DNA from: Ruminiclostridium sp.
Lineage (GTDB): Bacteria; Bacillota; Clostridia; DSM-8532
Length of the DNA stretch: 5,676 bases
Assembly (NCBI GenBank): GCA_003535195.1
Contig: DOHN01000126.1
Span: forward strand, 1-5,676
Direction: 5' to 3'
Position numbers and translations under genes: made by a program
In this document: piece by piece, positions 1 to 5,676 of the stretch
How the letters are laid out: each line of letters opens with the position of its first letter
Numbering within the stretch: position 1 is the stretch's first letter
The notes under the pieces: model-generated
The model's input: the letters and a program-made list of their open reading frames with translations, nothing else
Databases searched by the model: none
Told to the model about the DNA's origin: nothing

Positions 1-1
1 T

Positions 2-754
2 GCTTCTATTCTGGGAGCTATCTGCGGCATTGGCGGAGGGGTAATCATCAAGCCGGTACTGGATGCCACGGGCGCTGTAGGTGTAAGTACCGGGAGCTTT
101 TTATCAGGCTGTACAGTTTTATCCATGTCCATTATTTCTGTTTTGAAATCTATCAGAAATAAAAATAATGTGATTGAAATCCGCAAAGGAACACTGCTTG
201 CCATAGGAGCCGCAGCTGGGGGGCTGGCGGGCAAAAGTTTATTTCAGCTGATCTATAAAGTGTTTCCTGATAAGGGCAGAGTTGGGGCGGTTCAGGCCGC
301 AATTTTAATTATCATCACTATAGGAACGCTGATATACACGATTAAAGCGGATAAAATAAAAACCCACCACATAGAGCATGCTGCCCCATGTATGGCAATT
401 GGGTTAGTTTTAGGCCTGATCTCCGCATTTCTGGGGATTGGAGGCGGACCCATCAATATCGTGATGCTTTCTTTTTTCTTTTCCATGGGGACCAAACAGG
501 CTGCGGCAAATTCCCTGTATATCATCATGTTTTCTCAGCTTGCCAGTTTATCGGGCACCGTGATCAGCCATGAAGTGCCGGAGTTTAATGCTTTAGCTCT
601 TCTTCTCATGGTGGCAGGCGGAGTAGCAGGCGGAATGATCGGAGGCAGAATCAATAAGAAAATCGACTCCAAAACGGTGAATAAGCTCTTTATTTCTTTA
701 ATGGCAGCCATTGTGCTGATCAATATTTATAATGTAATAAGGTTTACGATGTAG
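2..754 (+). CDS. TauE/SafE-family membrane permease (5' end missing)
   Basis: Integral membrane transporter of the TauE/SafE (sulfite exporter, formerly DUF81) family; family members are linked to export or uptake of sulfur-containing or other organic anions, but the substrate here cannot be read from sequence. The frame is open from base 2, giving 250 residues before the TAG stop at 752-754. The ATG at 125 is internal, because family-typical sequence continues upstream of it. The two family repeats are visible: GAICGIGGG (about residues 5-13 of the visible part) followed by IIKPVL, and LISAFLGIGGGPIN (about 139-152). Further hydrophobic, glycine-rich helices include GGVAGGMIGGRI (206-217). 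The family is usually about 250-270 residues, so probably only the first 10-25 residues are lost. It is followed by a gap with its own promoter, so it is probably not part of the pyr operon. Family assignment is firm; function is not. Confidence 0.9.
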   Translation, partial: ASILGAICGIGGGVIIKPVLDATGAVGVSTGSFLSGCTVLSMSIISVLKSIRNKNNVIEIRKGTLLAIGAAAGGLAGKSLFQLIYKVFPDKGRVGAVQAAILIIITIGTLIYTIKADKIKTHHIEHAAPCMAIGLVLGLISAFLGIGGGPINIVMLSFFFSMGTKQAAANSLYIIMFSQLASLSGTVISHEVPEFNALALLLMVAGGVAGGMIGGRINKKIDSKTVNKLFISLMAAIVLINIYNVIRFTM

Positions 755-793
755 AATTTTAGGAAGCAGACCATATTCCTGTATATTTTTGTC

Positions 794-802
794 TGGTATA
801 AT
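794..802 (+). promoter_or_regulatory. Extended -10 promoter in front of pyrK
   Basis: TGGTATAAT matches the extended -10 form (TGn followed by a perfect TATAAT at 797-802) recognised by the housekeeping sigma factor. At 16-18 bases upstream there is no good -35 hexamer (the 17-base position reads TATTCC), which is tolerated when an extended -10 is present. Transcription would begin near 808-810, leaving a leader of only about 27 bases before the pyrK ATG. That is too short for a PyrR-type attenuator. The -10 lies inside a 13-base palindrome (794-806). Prediction from sequence only. Confidence 0.6.
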
Positions 803-822
803 ACCATTAGCAATGGACCCCC

Positions 823-829
823 GGAGGAG
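823..829 (+). promoter_or_regulatory. Ribosome binding site that fixes the pyrK start
   Basis: GGAGGAG lies 7 bases before the ATG at 837. Two in-frame upstream candidates, TTG at 789 and ATG at 813, have no comparable site, and the first would lie upstream of the -10 element. This supports 837 as the true start. Confidence 0.85.
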
Positions 830-836
830 ACAGAAG

Positions 837-1607
837 ATGAAGTCGGAAAAAATAAAAATGGTCAGACCCCTCAATGAGAATACTTTTTTGATTCGTTTTG
901 AATCGGAGATCATTTCAAATACGGCTCAGGCCGGCCAGTTTATCCATATCAAATGTTTTGACGGCTTGGATGCCTACTTGAGAAGGCCCATCAGCATCTG
1001 TTCCGTTGACCGTGCAAACAAGACTTTTGATATCGTATATCAGGTCCGGGGCAAGGGCACCGGGCTGCTCTGCGCTTTCCGGCCGGAAGATGAAATGGAT
1101 GTCATGGGGCCTTTGGGGCATGGCTTTACATTGCATGCTGAGCACCGTAACATCGTGGTGGTCGGCGGGGGAATTGGCATATTCCCATTGCTCCAGCTTT
1201 TAAAGGATCACCCGGCCCTCAAAAAGACAGCCATATTAGGATTCAGATCCCGGGCCGTTGTAGTGCTGGAGGACGAATTTAAAGAACATTGTGATGAACT
1301 CATCATTGCCACCGATGACGGCAGTTATGGCGAAAAGGGCTTTGTCACCTCGATTTTGGAAAAGAGGGTGCAGGAAGAGCCTGTGGATATGGTTTATTTC
1401 TGCGGACCTTCAATAATGATGAAGCGGGGGGTAGAAATACTCCGACAGCGCAATATCCCCTGTGAAGTATCCATGGAGCAGCGCATGGGCTGCGGAATCG
1501 GGGCCTGTCTGGTCTGCGCCTGCAAAACAAAAAAAGGTGACGACTGGGATTATTCCCATGTTTGCAAGGACGGGCCGGTGTTTGACGGCTATGAAGTAGT
1601 ATTTTAA
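837..1607 (+). CDS. pyrK: Dihydroorotate dehydrogenase B, electron transfer subunit PyrK
   Basis: FAD- and [2Fe-2S]-containing partner of PyrD in the cytoplasmic class 1B dihydroorotate dehydrogenase. It carries electrons from the FMN of PyrD to NAD+ during UMP synthesis. From the ATG at 837 the protein has 256 residues, the usual length. Motifs in order are RRPISIC (49-55, FAD-binding RxxS type), GGGIG (110-114, nucleotide-binding loop), FCGP (188-191) typical of ferredoxin reductase-like NAD domains, and a C-terminal iron-sulfur pattern C219-x4-C224-x2-C227-x15-C243 followed by KDGPVF. This cysteine spacing is the PyrK signature and separates it from generic flavin reductases. The adjoining class 1B pyrD confirms the role. 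The start is chosen for the strong ribosome binding site at 823-829. It is the first gene of the apparent pyrKDE operon and probably uses the promoter at 794-802. Confidence 0.95.
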   Translation: MKSEKIKMVRPLNENTFLIRFESEIISNTAQAGQFIHIKCFDGLDAYLRRPISICSVDRANKTFDIVYQVRGKGTGLLCAFRPEDEMDVMGPLGHGFTLHAEHRNIVVVGGGIGIFPLLQLLKDHPALKKTAILGFRSRAVVVLEDEFKEHCDELIIATDDGSYGEKGFVTSILEKRVQEEPVDMVYFCGPSIMMKRGVEILRQRNIPCEVSMEQRMGCGIGACLVCACKTKKGDDWDYSHVCKDGPVFDGYEVVF

Positions 1608-1629
1608 ATAACCAATTGAGGAGTCTTTT

Positions 1630-2547
1630 ATGAACAAAAGTCTTAATCTTGCAGTGAATCTTGCCGGAATGAAGCTTAAAAATCCTGTGATTGCAGCCTC
1701 TGGCGCTTTCGGCTTTGGACGGGAATACAGCAATTATTTCGACCTGGGAAGACTGGGCGGCATCGCCGTAAAAGGCCTGACACCCCTGCCGCGGAAGGGC
1801 AATCCGCCGCCCCGCATTGCCGAGACTCCTGCCGGAATTTTAAACAGCGTGGGATTGCAAAATCCGGGTGTTCATGCATTTATTGAAAAAGAAATTCCCT
1901 TTATCCGTAAATTTGATACGGCCATTATTGCCAATGCCTCAGGGAATACTGTGGAAGAATATGAGAATATGGTGGAGATCCTTTCGGACAGCGATGTGGA
2001 TGCCATTGAGCTCAATCTTTCATGCCCCAATGTCAAAGAGGGCTGCATGAGCTTTGGCAGTACGCTGGAAGGGGTGGGTAAAGTGGTTGCCCGGGCAAAA
2101 AAGTATGCCAAAAAGCCCCTTATTGTGAAGCTGACTCCCAATGTGACTGATATCACCGAAATTGCCAGGGCAGCTGAAGACGCCGGAGCAGATTCGGTTT
2201 CTTTGATCAATACCCTTCTGGGTATGGCAATCGACGCAAAAGCACGAAGGCCCGTATTGGGCAATATTACGGGAGGCCTTTCAGGTCCTGCAGTCAAACC
2301 TGTGGCCTTAAGAATGGTATACCAGGTCTCCAAGGCGGTAAAAATCCCCATCATCGGCATGGGCGGAATCTCCTGTGGAACAGATGCGGTGGAGTTCCTG
2401 TTAGCGGGAGCCTCAGCCGTCATGATAGGTACGGCAGGCTTTGTGAATCCTTTGGTCTGGGTGGAGACCATTGACGGCCTGGAAGCCTATATGAGAGAAA
2501 ACGGGGTACATTCGGTGACAGAGCTGATCGGCGCCCTTATCGGATAA
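1630..2547 (+). CDS. pyrD: Dihydroorotate dehydrogenase B, catalytic subunit PyrD (class 1B)
   Basis: FMN-containing TIM-barrel enzyme that oxidises dihydroorotate to orotate, the fourth step of pyrimidine synthesis, using NAD+ through PyrK. It has 305 residues, full length for class 1B. Visible motifs are VKGLT (47-51, with flavin-contacting Lys48), NSVGLQNPG (72-80), ANASG (101-105), ELNLSCPNVK (127-136, with Cys132 as the catalytic base expected for class 1 enzymes), VKLTPNVTD (166-174), SLINT (191-195), TGGLSG (214-219), IIGMGGI (241-247) and MIGTA (265-269). Class 2 enzymes use Ser as the base, so the Cys plus neighbouring pyrK give class 1B. The ATG has GAGGAG at 1618-1623, 6 bases upstream. 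It begins 22 bases after pyrK stops and ends 21 bases before pyrE. One small oddity: Cys139 replaces the second Gly of the usual KxGG segment. Confidence 0.96.
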   Translation: MNKSLNLAVNLAGMKLKNPVIAASGAFGFGREYSNYFDLGRLGGIAVKGLTPLPRKGNPPPRIAETPAGILNSVGLQNPGVHAFIEKEIPFIRKFDTAIIANASGNTVEEYENMVEILSDSDVDAIELNLSCPNVKEGCMSFGSTLEGVGKVVARAKKYAKKPLIVKLTPNVTDITEIARAAEDAGADSVSLINTLLGMAIDAKARRPVLGNITGGLSGPAVKPVALRMVYQVSKAVKIPIIGMGGISCGTDAVEFLLAGASAVMIGTAGFVNPLVWVETIDGLEAYMRENGVHSVTELIGALIG

Positions 2548-2568
2548 AAAATCAAAGGAGAAAAGCGT

Positions 2569-3441
2569 ATGAATAACCAATTGATCGGATATCTTTTTGA
2601 TACCAATGCCATCCGTGTCTGCCCGAAGGATAAGCCCTTCTGGTATACATCGGGAAAAATCGGCCCCTATTATGTCAATACCCATTTTCTCTATGGCAGT
2701 GAGGCAAAGGCCAATGAATTTTTAGCGGATATCGACCGGCTTAAAGAGGATAAAACGGCCTGTTCAAAGGAATTTTACAGGATCTCAAGGGCAAGCTATG
2801 ATTCGGATCCTGTGTACAAGGGGACCATTGATACCCTTGCCGGATATATTAAAGAGCATTTGAATGTAGAAGAGATCGATTATGTTTCGGGAGGGGAAAG
2901 AAGGGACTGGTTCTTTTCCTTTCTGGTTGCAGATCTGCTGGATAAGCCTCATATAACCCTTTTCAAGGATCTTTCGGCCGTTGTCTGGCAGAACGGGCAA
3001 GCAGAATCTGCAGAAGATCTAAGTGGCGCCCGGGTTTTGCATGTGGCTGATCTGATCACCACCGCTTCGAGCTATGAGAGGGCCTGGGTGCCCGCTATCA
3101 GGCAATTGAACGGTTTCATGTGCTGGAGTGTGGTCGTGGTGGACAGGCTCCAGGGAGGTGCTGAGGTCCTAAGAAAGCTCAATGTGGAATCCCATGCTCT
3201 GGTGGAAATTAGCTCCGGTATTTTTGAAAAAGCCGGCGAGAAGGGGTATATCGACCATGACCAGCTGGCTCTGGTTCTGGATTATATAGAAAATCCCGAA
3301 GAATCTATGACCGGATTTTTAAAAGAGCACCCGGATTTTCTTAAAGAGGCTCTAAACAGCGGCGGCAAAACAGCCGAACGGGCCAAGCTCCTCATAAAAG
3401 GCGGCTTTTACGGATTCTCAGGGGAAGGGTTCCCCGGCTAA
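2569..3441 (+). CDS. pyrE: Orotate phosphoribosyltransferase, long variant form
   Basis: Predicted to convert orotate and PRPP to OMP, following directly on PyrDK. It has 290 residues against about 210 for typical PyrE. Orotate phosphoribosyltransferase landmarks are TSGKIGPYYVN (27-37, matching the family's SGRxSPYYFN), SGGERRDWFF (107-116, in the place of the pyrophosphate loop), VLHVADLITTASS (156-168, in the place of the PRPP loop) and VVVDRLQGG (189-197, matching the family's DRQEGG). The PRPP loop is unusual: the classical pair of acidic residues is Ala160-Asp161, and the glycines after the threonines are replaced by Ala and Ser. About 35 extra residues lie between the first two motifs, and about 75 charged, probably helical residues follow the fold. 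AAAGGAG at 2554-2560 sits 8 bases before the ATG. Position in the operon supports the PyrE role; I recall similar long proteins in Clostridia, but activity is inferred. Confidence 0.83.
   Translation: MNNQLIGYLFDTNAIRVCPKDKPFWYTSGKIGPYYVNTHFLYGSEAKANEFLADIDRLKEDKTACSKEFYRISRASYDSDPVYKGTIDTLAGYIKEHLNVEEIDYVSGGERRDWFFSFLVADLLDKPHITLFKDLSAVVWQNGQAESAEDLSGARVLHVADLITTASSYERAWVPAIRQLNGFMCWSVVVVDRLQGGAEVLRKLNVESHALVEISSGIFEKAGEKGYIDHDQLALVLDYIENPEESMTGFLKEHPDFLKEALNSGGKTAERAKLLIKGGFYGFSGEGFPG
3421..3435 (+). other. GC-rich hairpin at the 3' end of pyrE
   Basis: GGGGAA (3421-3426) and TTCCCC (3430-3435) are perfectly complementary around a 3-base loop, giving a compact 6-base-pair stem in the last codons of pyrE, ending 3 bases before its stop codon. 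No run of T follows (the next bases are GGCTAAACTTTGC), so it does not qualify as a standard intrinsic terminator. It could act as a transcript-stabilising or processing element, or be only a by-product of the glycine codons here. Confidence 0.35.
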
Positions 3442-3492
3442 ACTTTGCTGATAGATGGGAAGTGCCAGAGCCCCTGACAATATCCGGTGGAC

Positions 3493-3498
3493 AAGGAG
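3493..3498 (+). promoter_or_regulatory. Ribosome binding site of the rsmF-like gene
   Basis: AAGGAG lies 11 bases before ATG 3510 and 5 bases before an in-frame TTG at 3504. A further in-frame GTG at 3462 lies upstream of the site itself, which argues against that longer start. The ATG is preferred because it gives the family-typical beginning MKLPEFF, though TTG 3504 would add only two residues. Confidence 0.6.
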
Positions 3499-3509
3499 AA
3501 ATATTGGGG

Positions 3510-4883
3510 ATGAAATTACCCGAATTTTTTAAGGATAACTTTAGAAGCCTGATGGAAGATTCAGAATATCAGGCGTTTAAAGAGTCCTTTGATAAAACAA
3601 GATATTACGGCCTCAGGGTGAATACCCTGAAAATACAGCCTGCAGAGTTTTTGAGCTTCATGGAGCGGGGTTTTGAAGCAATTCCCTGGGCTCCGGGGTT
3701 TTATTATCCCGAAGGCGAGTCCTTCGGCAAGTTTCCGGCCTATCATGCAGGTCTCTATTATATTCAGGAACCAAGCGCCATGATGCCGGCTCAGGCTCTA
3801 TTGCCGAAGCCCGGGGAAAAGGTTCTGGACCTATGCGCCGCGCCTGGCGGAAAAACCACACATTTGGGCAGTCACATGCAAAACAAGGGCCTTTTGGTAA
3901 CCAATGACATCAACCCAAAACGCGTAAAGGCTCTGGTCAAAAATGTTGAACTGGCGGGCCTGACCAATACCTTTGTCACCAATGAAACACCTCAAAAGCT
4001 CCAGACTATCTATCCGGGATTTTTTGATAAGATCCTTCTGGATGTCCCCTGTTCCGGCGAAGGCATGTTCAGGAAGGACAGGGACGCCATACAAAGCTAT
4101 ACTCGCTATAAAACCGCTGAATGCGTTTTACTGCAACGAGAGATTATGGCTGCCGCCTATGATATGCTAAAACCGGGAGGCGCCATGGTTTATTCGACCT
4201 GCACCTTCAACCCCGAAGAAAATGAGAGGAATATAGAGTTTCTTATTAAGAACTATGACCTCCAAGTGGAAAGGCTAGAGTCCATTGGCGGATTTGAACC
4301 CTCCCGGGGGCATTGGACCGAATCCCAAGATCCCTCCTTAAACGGGGGCCTCCGGCTCTGGCCCCACCGGGCAAAAGGGGAGGGGCATTTTGTTTGCCGC
4401 TTGATTAAGAATGGAATAAAACCCGGCAACGGGGCTTCTGCGCCCATCACCGCTTATACCTCCAAGGAGGCTGAAGAGGCTTCGCAGGCTTTTTTCAGGT
4501 TTGCCGGGGAGAATATAAGGGGGGCTGAAAACGGTGTATATCATCTGAGGGGACATAGCCTGTACCGTCTGCCGCCTTTTATGGATCAACTTCCGCCTGT
4601 CAAATGGGAAAAGGCGGGCCTGTATCTGGGAGAGTACCAGAAAGGCCGTTTTGAGCCGTCTCAATCCCTGGCTATGTCTTATAAGGCCGACTGCTTTATG
4701 AAAGTCATCCGGTTTAACCGGGAAGACCATAATATCATACGCTATTTAAAGGGTGAAACCTTGTTTGCCCCGGGAGAAAAGGGCTATCAGCTGGTCTGTA
4801 TGGAGGATTATCCGCTGGGCTGGGCAAAGCTGGATGCCGGAACTCTTAAAAACCTATATCCCAAAGGCTGGAGGATGAGCTGA
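3510..4883 (+). CDS. rsmF: RsmF-like 16S rRNA (cytosine-C5) methyltransferase
   Basis: SAM-dependent RNA m5C methyltransferase of the RsmB/NOP2/Sun family, RsmF (YebU) type; relatives methylate cytosines near position 1407 of 16S rRNA in the decoding region. From ATG 3510 it has 457 residues. In order: an N-terminal RNA-binding part with RVNTLK (36-41); the Rossmann core with LCAAPGGKTTHLG (108-120, SAM loop) and NDIN (132-135, Asp133 for the SAM ribose); DVPCSGEGMF (178-187, with Cys181 of the PC motif); and YSTCTFNPEENE (228-239, with Cys231 of the TC motif, the expected nucleophile). The core ends near GHFVCRL (292-298). A C-terminal half of about 150 residues follows, closing with FAPGEKGYQLV...YPLGWAKLDAGTLKNLYPKGWR, typical of the PUA-like RNA-binding end of RsmF proteins; this favours RsmF over RsmB. 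Both cysteines are present, so it looks active. The exact target cytosine is not certain. Confidence 0.88.
   Translation: MKLPEFFKDNFRSLMEDSEYQAFKESFDKTRYYGLRVNTLKIQPAEFLSFMERGFEAIPWAPGFYYPEGESFGKFPAYHAGLYYIQEPSAMMPAQALLPKPGEKVLDLCAAPGGKTTHLGSHMQNKGLLVTNDINPKRVKALVKNVELAGLTNTFVTNETPQKLQTIYPGFFDKILLDVPCSGEGMFRKDRDAIQSYTRYKTAECVLLQREIMAAAYDMLKPGGAMVYSTCTFNPEENERNIEFLIKNYDLQVERLESIGGFEPSRGHWTESQDPSLNGGLRLWPHRAKGEGHFVCRLIKNGIKPGNGASAPITAYTSKEAEEASQAFFRFAGENIRGAENGVYHLRGHSLYRLPPFMDQLPPVKWEKAGLYLGEYQKGRFEPSQSLAMSYKADCFMKVIRFNREDHNIIRYLKGETLFAPGEKGYQLVCMEDYPLGWAKLDAGTLKNLYPKGWRMS
4870..4875 (+). promoter_or_regulatory. Ribosome binding site of the rsuA-like gene, inside rsmF
   Basis: GGAGGA lies within the last codons of the rsmF-like gene, 8 bases before ATG 4884. 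The stop TGA (4881-4883) and the ATG (4884-4886) are directly adjacent, so terminating ribosomes can restart at once, which suggests translational coupling. Confidence 0.8.
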
Positions 4884-5624
4884 ATGGACGTGCGCCTGGA
4901 TAAATTTTTGAAAGATCAGGGAATCGCTGCCCGGAGTGAGCTGAAGGCCTTGATCAGAAAAGGCTGTGTTAGGGTTAATAACCAGCCCGAAAAAGACCCG
5001 GGAGCCCATATAGACCCTGAAAAAGATCAAATTGCCATAAACGGTGAACCGGTTCTGTACCGGAAATTTGTTTACTATATGATCAATAAGCCCAAAGGCC
5101 TTATTACGGCCACTGAGGATAAAACCCTTGCAACCGTTCTGGACCTTTTTCCTGAAAATATCAGGCGCCGGAATGTCTTCCCGGTGGGAAGGCTGGACAG
5201 GGATACGGAGGGACTCCTGATCATTACCGATGACGGGGTTTTTGCCCATAACGTGATTTCGCCCAAAAAGCATGTGATGAAGCTTTATGAGGCAAAGCTG
5301 GACTCTTTTCCCGGCCATGAGGCCATCCGGGATTTTGAAAACGGCATTGTGCTGGATGACGGATACAAGGCGATGCCCGCAAAGCTTCGGATGATATCCG
5401 AATGCCCTGTGACGGCGCAGGTGGAAATTTATGAGGGGAAGTTTCACCAGGTGAAGCGTATGTTCAAGGCTGCCGGAAGCACAGTCCAGGAACTGAAACG
5501 GCTGAGGATCGGGGAAGTATGGCTGGATGAAGCCTTAAAGCCGGGGGAGTTCAGGGAATTAACCCCGGAAGAGGTTGTGATTCTGGGCGGAGCACAAAAC
5601 ATCACTCATGGCGCTGAATTATAA
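4884..5624 (+). CDS. rsuA: RsuA-family 16S rRNA pseudouridine synthase
   Basis: Pseudouridine synthase of the RsuA/RluB/RluE/RluF group; the RsuA type isomerises U516 of 16S rRNA during small-subunit assembly. It has 246 residues, close to the 230-240 usual for RsuA. The N-terminal S4 RNA-binding domain spans about residues 1-48 (RLDKFLKDQGIAARSELKAL...GCVRVNN). The catalytic domain shows YYMINKPKGLITA (64-76), VGRLDRDTEGLLIITDDG (101-118, with Asp105 of GRLD as the expected catalytic residue), KLYEAKLD (133-140) and EGKFHQVKRMF (184-194). The HQVKRMF segment is nearer to RsuA than to RluB, but the group members share most motifs, so the exact target is inferred. It starts immediately after the rsmF-like stop codon; both enzymes act on small-subunit RNA, a sensible pairing. 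Confidence 0.9.
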   Translation: MDVRLDKFLKDQGIAARSELKALIRKGCVRVNNQPEKDPGAHIDPEKDQIAINGEPVLYRKFVYYMINKPKGLITATEDKTLATVLDLFPENIRRRNVFPVGRLDRDTEGLLIITDDGVFAHNVISPKKHVMKLYEAKLDSFPGHEAIRDFENGIVLDDGYKAMPAKLRMISECPVTAQVEIYEGKFHQVKRMFKAAGSTVQELKRLRIGEVWLDEALKPGEFRELTPEEVVILGGAQNITHGAEL

Positions 5625-5676
5625 TAACGTCAAAAAGCGGCAGAGTGAGGTTTCAGTGCGTAAGCGGAGCAGGATT
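5608..5676 (+). CDS. Possible 5' end of an unidentified gene running off the window
   Basis: The frame from ATG 5608 stays open for 23 codons to the edge and encodes a basic start (MALNYNNVKKRQ, then VRKRSRI). It would overlap the end of the rsuA-like gene by 17 bases. The ribosome binding site is weak: GGCGGAG at 5586-5592 is 15 bases away. An in-frame GTG at 5656, 5 bases after GTGAGG (5645-5650), is an alternative start. A cluster of Lys and Arg before a membrane segment is common in envelope proteins, but no membrane segment is visible here. I do not recognise the product; 23 open codons could also be chance. Confidence 0.35.
   Translation, partial: MALNYNNVKKRQSEVSVRKRSRI

Noticed and set aside
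125..754. Permease beginning at ATG 125 as a complete or truncated gene
   Set aside because: The same frame is open to base 2 and contains the first family repeat (GAICGIGGG), so the gene simply begins outside the window.
761..790. AGGAA/TTCCT inverted repeat followed by TTTTT, as a terminator for the permease gene
   Set aside because: The stem is only 5 pairs with a 10-base loop, and the T-run starts 5 bases after the stem. Too weak to call.
789..836. Longer pyrK starts at TTG 789 or ATG 813
   Set aside because: Neither has a ribosome binding site. TTG 789 precedes the -10 element, and the added residues are not typical of PyrK.
806..836. PyrR-binding attenuator or riboswitch in the pyrK leader
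   Set aside because: Only about 27 bases separate the likely transcription start from the ATG, with no antiterminator or terminator pairing visible.
1872..2471. Long open frame on the - strand (199 codons) within pyrD
   Set aside because: It is antisense to a fully supported pyrD, shows no recognisable protein motif and reflects codon bias of the + strand gene.
3474..3504. Promoter before the rsmF-like gene (CTGACA as -35)
   Set aside because: The -35 matches five of six bases, but no -10 better than three of six lies 16-19 bases downstream.
4854..5447. Long open frame on the - strand (197 codons) within the rsuA-like gene
   Set aside because: It is antisense to a gene with clear S4 and pseudouridine synthase motifs, and its translation resembles no family I know.

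Overview
The window reads as an ordinary chromosomal stretch of a Gram-positive anaerobe, most likely a member of Clostridia. The evidence for this is the NAD-linked class 1B dihydroorotate dehydrogenase pair (pyrK-pyrD), a long 290-residue orotate phosphoribosyltransferase of a kind I recall from Clostridia, strong GGAGG-type ribosome binding sites, and base composition near half GC. No species can be named from this alone. All supported genes lie on the + strand and gaps are short. No tRNA, rRNA, CRISPR, insertion sequence or phage feature was seen.

Layout. Positions 2-754 hold the 3' part of a TauE/SafE-family membrane permease whose beginning lies outside the window. An 82-base gap follows, with a good extended -10 promoter (TGGTATAAT, 794-802) and a strong ribosome binding site. 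Next come three pyrimidine genes: pyrK (837-1607), pyrD (1630-2547) and pyrE (2569-3441), separated by only about 22 bases each. After a 68-base gap come two 16S rRNA modification genes: an RsmF-like m5C methyltransferase (3510-4883) and an RsuA-like pseudouridine synthase (4884-5624), joined stop-to-start as TGAATG. A reading frame open to the right edge (from 5608) may be the start of another gene.

How they work together. PyrD and PyrK form the complex that oxidises dihydroorotate to orotate, passing electrons through FMN, a [2Fe-2S] cluster and FAD to NAD+. PyrE then joins orotate to PRPP to give OMP. PyrF, which would finish UMP synthesis, is not in the window. RsmF-like and RsuA-like enzymes both modify the small ribosomal subunit and are probably translationally coupled. 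No convincing terminator separates the pyr genes from the rRNA modification genes, so read-through is possible.

No new multi-gene system is apparent. The item most worth a second look is the PyrE protein: its PRPP-binding loop departs from the classical signature, and it carries an insertion and a C-terminal extension. A smaller point of interest is a palindrome that overlaps the -10 element in front of pyrK.
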